A stretch of DNA of 7,775 bases from an uncultured Mycoplasmatota bacterium (GTDB taxonomy: Bacteria > Bacillota_I > Bacilli_A > RF39 > UBA660), in contig UWSL01000072.1 of the NCBI GenBank assembly GCA_900552975.1, forward strand, positions 1 through 7,775. Direction: 5' to 3'. The notes under the pieces were generated by a model. It saw only the letters and a list, made by a program, of their open reading frames with translations. It searched no databases and was not told the DNA's origin. Shown here piece by piece: positions 6,119 through 7,775 of the stretch. Made by a program: the position numbers and the translations under genes. The number at the start of each line of letters is the position of its first letter. The first letter of the stretch is position 1.

Positions 6119-7508
6119 ATTTAATTCTATTAAGTTTAAAACTTTAGGATATTTATCTTTGTTTTCTATATTTATTTTATTGTTATTTTGGGAATTACAA
6201 ATGGTTTTTTTAGATGTTTTATATGAAAAATATCAAATTAAAGATATGAATAATATGGCTAAAGAAATTTATGCTGCTGATTCAAGTAGTTTGCGATTAT
6301 TGCTTAATGAATTAGTATATAATAATTCTGTTTGTATTGAACATTTAAGTAGTGACGGAGTTAGTACGCTTTATAATGATAAATCGACTGGTTGTTTGCT
6401 TGGTAAAAGAAATTCAATTCTTTCTGAGTATAAAAACGAGTTGATTGAAAGTGGTGAAGAATTAAAAGCTATTAAGTTTGTTAATCCAGATTATGAATCA
6501 GAAGCTTTATTATATGGTATAAAAGTTAATAAAGGAGAATATGTTTTTTTATTTTCAATGTTGAGTGATGTTAATAGTAATTCAATGGCTATTAAAGGTC
6601 AACTTATTTATATAACTTTGTTAGTAATAATATTTGCTATTTTGATTAGTATGTTTTTATCAAAAATGATTAGTAAACCAATTGAGCAAATTACTGCGAA
6701 ATCAAAGCAATTAGCGAATGGGGACTATAATGTTGTGTTTGATAAGAATGGTATATTAGAAATAGATGAGTTAGCTGACACTTTAAATTATTTAGAGAGT
6801 GAAGTTAGCAAAACTGATGAGTATAGAAGAGATTTAATGGCTAATGTTTCACATGATTTGAAAACACCATTAACGATGATTAAAGCTTATGCGGAAATGA
6901 TAAGGGATATTTCTTATAAAGACAAAGAAAAGATGGATAAGCATTTAGAGGTAATAATTTCAGAAACTGATCGTTTAAATATTTTGGTTGGAGACATCTT
7001 AACTTTGTCAAAATTACAAGCTAATGCGGATATTCTTAATATAGATACTTTTGATTTATGTGAAGAAGTTAGAGAAATTTTGAAAAAATATGAAATAATG
7101 AAAGAAACTGAAAATTATAATTTTATTGTTAATATGCCGGAAAAAGCTTTAATAAGAGCTGATAAAAATAAGATTAATCAAGTAATATATAATCTAATTA
7201 ATAATGCGATGAATTATACTGGTAATGATAAAAATGTTTGGATAAATATAATTGAAAATAAAAAAGATTATTTGGTTGAAATTAAAGATTCGGGTAAGGG
7301 GATTGACAAAGAACATTTAGAGCATATTTGGGAAAGATACTATAAACATGAGAAGAATCATCAAAGAAATGTTATTGGGACTGGTTTAGGTTTGTCAATT
7401 GTAAAAAATATTTTAGAGTCACATGATTTTGAGTATGGCGTAAAAAGTATTAAAAATAAAGGGACAACATTCTATTTTAAGGTTAAAAAAAATAATTTAG
7501 ATAAGTAA
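6096..7508 (+). CDS. Two-transmembrane sensor histidine kinase
   Basis: About 470 aa from TTG 6096. Start uncertain: the longest frame opens at GTG 6078 without an SD, whereas TTG 6096 has GGGA (6085-6088) 7 nt upstream and gives the more typical lysine-rich N-terminus; no in-frame ATG lies nearby. From TTG: TM1 about 16-39, an extracytoplasmic sensor region about 40-169 with two cysteines (C80, C100), TM2 about 170-192, HAMP about 190-240, H-box NVSHDLKTPLT with H253, N-box about 362-375 (NLINNAMNYT), G1 DSGKGID (398-404) and G2 GTGLGLS (428-434). All catalytic boxes are intact, so it should autophosphorylate and pass phosphate to the regulator encoded upstream. The start overlaps the regulator's end by 23 nt. 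The sensor region is not recognised, so the stimulus is unknown. Confidence 0.95.
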   Translation: MNTKKKIKFNSIKFKTLGYLSLFSIFILLLFWELQMVFLDVLYEKYQIKDMNNMAKEIYAADSSSLRLLLNELVYNNSVCIEHLSSDGVSTLYNDKSTGCLLGKRNSILSEYKNELIESGEELKAIKFVNPDYESEALLYGIKVNKGEYVFLFSMLSDVNSNSMAIKGQLIYITLLVIIFAILISMFLSKMISKPIEQITAKSKQLANGDYNVVFDKNGILEIDELADTLNYLESEVSKTDEYRRDLMANVSHDLKTPLTMIKAYAEMIRDISYKDKEKMDKHLEVIISETDRLNILVGDILTLSKLQANADILNIDTFDLCEEVREILKKYEIMKETENYNFIVNMPEKALIRADKNKINQVIYNLINNAMNYTGNDKNVWINIIENKKDYLVEIKDSGKGIDKEHLEHIWERYYKHEKNHQRNVIGTGLGLSIVKNILESHDFEYGVKSIKNKGTTFYFKVKKNNLDK

Positions 7509-7513
7509 AAAAT

Positions 7514-7556
7514 TTTATCATTTCTTCACAATTTTTTCATAAATAAAGAGTATGAT
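7514..7556 (+). promoter_or_regulatory. Candidate regulator-activated promoter, copy 1
   Basis: Three half-sites in 11-bp phase: TTTATC (7514-7519), TTCACA (7525-7530) and TTCATA (7536-7541). Then, after 9 nt, TATGAT (7551-7556) as -10. No -35 and no TG extension exist, so the promoter would need an activator. A direct-repeat box ending about 10 bp before the -10 is the geometry of PhoB/OmpR-type activation. It begins 6 nt after the kinase stop. Predicted start near 7563. Confidence 0.6.
7522..7554 (+). repeat. 33-bp direct repeat, copy 1
   Basis: Identical at all 33 positions to 7743-7775. It contains the TTCACA and TTCATA half-sites and the first four bases of the TATGAT -10. The two copies are 221 bp apart start to start. 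Flanking upstream bases are similar but not identical. Confidence 0.97.
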
Positions 7557-7610
7557 GTAATTATGGAAGGGAGAAGTGATAGAGTAATAAAAAATATAGA
7601 TGTATTAAAG

Positions 7611-7690
7611 TAATAATAATTAAATTTAATATATAATATAAAACCCTATACAATTAAATAACATATAAACTCAAACTCACACTTTAAAAA
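7611..7690 (+). other. 80-nt G-free stretch in the intergenic region
   Basis: No G occurs on the + strand from 7611 to 7690, while C occurs 11 times, all from 7644 onward. The part 7611-7643 is pure A/T. The RNA from this strand would be largely unstructured. No gene is seen on either strand. Confidence 0.9.
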
Positions 7691-7709
7691 GACACAATAG
7701 TGTCTTTTT
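7686..7709 (+). terminator. Strong intrinsic terminator, possibly bidirectional
   Basis: AAAAAGACAC (7686-7695) and GTGTCTTTTT (7700-7709) form a perfect 10-bp stem around a 4-nt AATA loop, with GACAC/GTGTC as core and an A-run/T-run on either side, so it can work on both strands. It would end both kinase-operon readthrough and any transcript from the promoter at 7514-7556. Confidence 0.88.
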
Positions 7710-7734
7710 CGTTTACTTATTTATATTGTAATAT

Positions 7735-7775
7735 TTCATTTGTTCTTCACAATTTTTTCATAAATAAAGAGTATG
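7735..7775 (+). promoter_or_regulatory. Candidate regulator-activated promoter, copy 2 (cut by window end)
   Basis: Half-sites TTCATT (7735-7740), TTCACA (7746-7751) and TTCATA (7757-7762) in perfect 11-bp phase. TATG at 7772-7775 is the start of the same TATGAT -10 as in copy 1. It lies 25 nt after the terminator, so it should drive a separate unit to the right of the window. This copy has the best-conserved three half-sites. Confidence 0.6.
7743..7775 (+). repeat. 33-bp direct repeat, copy 2 (reaches window end)
   Basis: Perfect match to 7522-7554 and still matching at the last base of the window, so the true repeat may be longer. Confidence 0.97.

Larger units (their letters stand above)
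7563..7709 (+). ncRNA. Candidate small RNA under two-component control
   Basis: Hypothesis. A transcript starting about 7 nt after the TATGAT at 7551-7556 and ending at the hairpin 7686-7709 would be about 147 nt. It holds no ORF with a usable SD: GGAAGGGAG (7566-7574 region) is followed only by GTG at 7576, which stops after three codons, and the 16-codon frame from ATG 7563 would be leaderless. Composition is unusual: no C from 7539 to 7643 and no G from 7611 to 7690. A tandem AAACTC pair (7667-7678) sits in the G-free part just before the terminator. By analogy, the CiaRH system of streptococci drives several small RNAs, but no homology is claimed. It could instead be the remnant of a duplicated promoter region whose gene was lost, or simply the 3' UTR of the kinase operon. 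Confidence 0.4.

Noticed and set aside
7500..7519. Terminator directly after the kinase gene (GATAA...TTATC)
   Set aside because: The stem is 5 bp with a 10-nt loop and no T-run follows; the sequence belongs to the operator box.
7563..7613. 16-codon ORF starting at ATG 7563
   Set aside because: It would begin at the predicted transcript start with no SD before it, and the peptide has no recognisable feature.
7619..7630. Palindrome ATTAAATTTAAT
   Set aside because: Short and pure A/T, expected by chance in such a region.
7522..7775. CRISPR array
   Set aside because: Only two repeats are present, 188 bp apart, with a terminator between them and promoter-like content; no cas genes are present.

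Overview
The window is strongly AT-rich by eye. All nine protein genes lie on the + strand, packed tightly behind GGTGA/GGAG-type ribosome binding sites. TAA, TGA and TAG all occur as stops and every tryptophan is TGG, so the standard bacterial code applies. Gene content (a tsaB-rimI-tsaD cluster, a YebC/YeeN-like protein, an OmpR-type two-component pair) and composition suggest a low-GC Firmicute, plausibly one of the small-genome uncultured Bacilli/RF39-like or Erysipelotrichia-like lineages. That placement is inference and was not tested.

Layout. (1) 20-2531: t6A tRNA-modification genes. tsaE ends in a small hairpin/U-tract, followed by a promoter and tsaB-rimI-tsaD joined by two ATGA overlaps. 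(2) 2596-4606: its own promoter, then an extended-SDR epimerase/dehydratase-like gene and a patatin-like lipase, both with basic-hydrophobic C-terminal tails. (3) 4659-5384: yebC/yeeN-type gene with its own promoter and a terminator whose stem includes the end of the gene. (4) 5450-7508: an OmpR/PhoB-family response regulator overlapping a two-TM sensor histidine kinase. (5) 7509-7775: no convincing protein gene, but clear structure: two 33-bp identical repeats, each holding 11-bp-spaced TTCAYA-type half-sites, a TATGAT -10 after the first, and a perfect 10-bp hairpin terminator between them.

How it fits together. TsaE, TsaB and TsaD are three of the proteins that make t6A37 on tRNA (TsaC is not in the window). 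RimI is a ribosomal-protein/N-terminal acetyltransferase often clustered with them. The most interesting signal is downstream of the kinase. The operator-like motif of the 33-bp repeats recurs in the response regulator's own promoter (24 of 30 positions against the last copy). The simplest reading is an autoregulated two-component system whose regulon begins next door with a candidate small RNA of about 147 nt (about 7563-7709), followed by a second, identical operator whose target lies beyond the window. The small RNA is a hypothesis from promoter, terminator, absence of an SD-led ORF and odd base composition.
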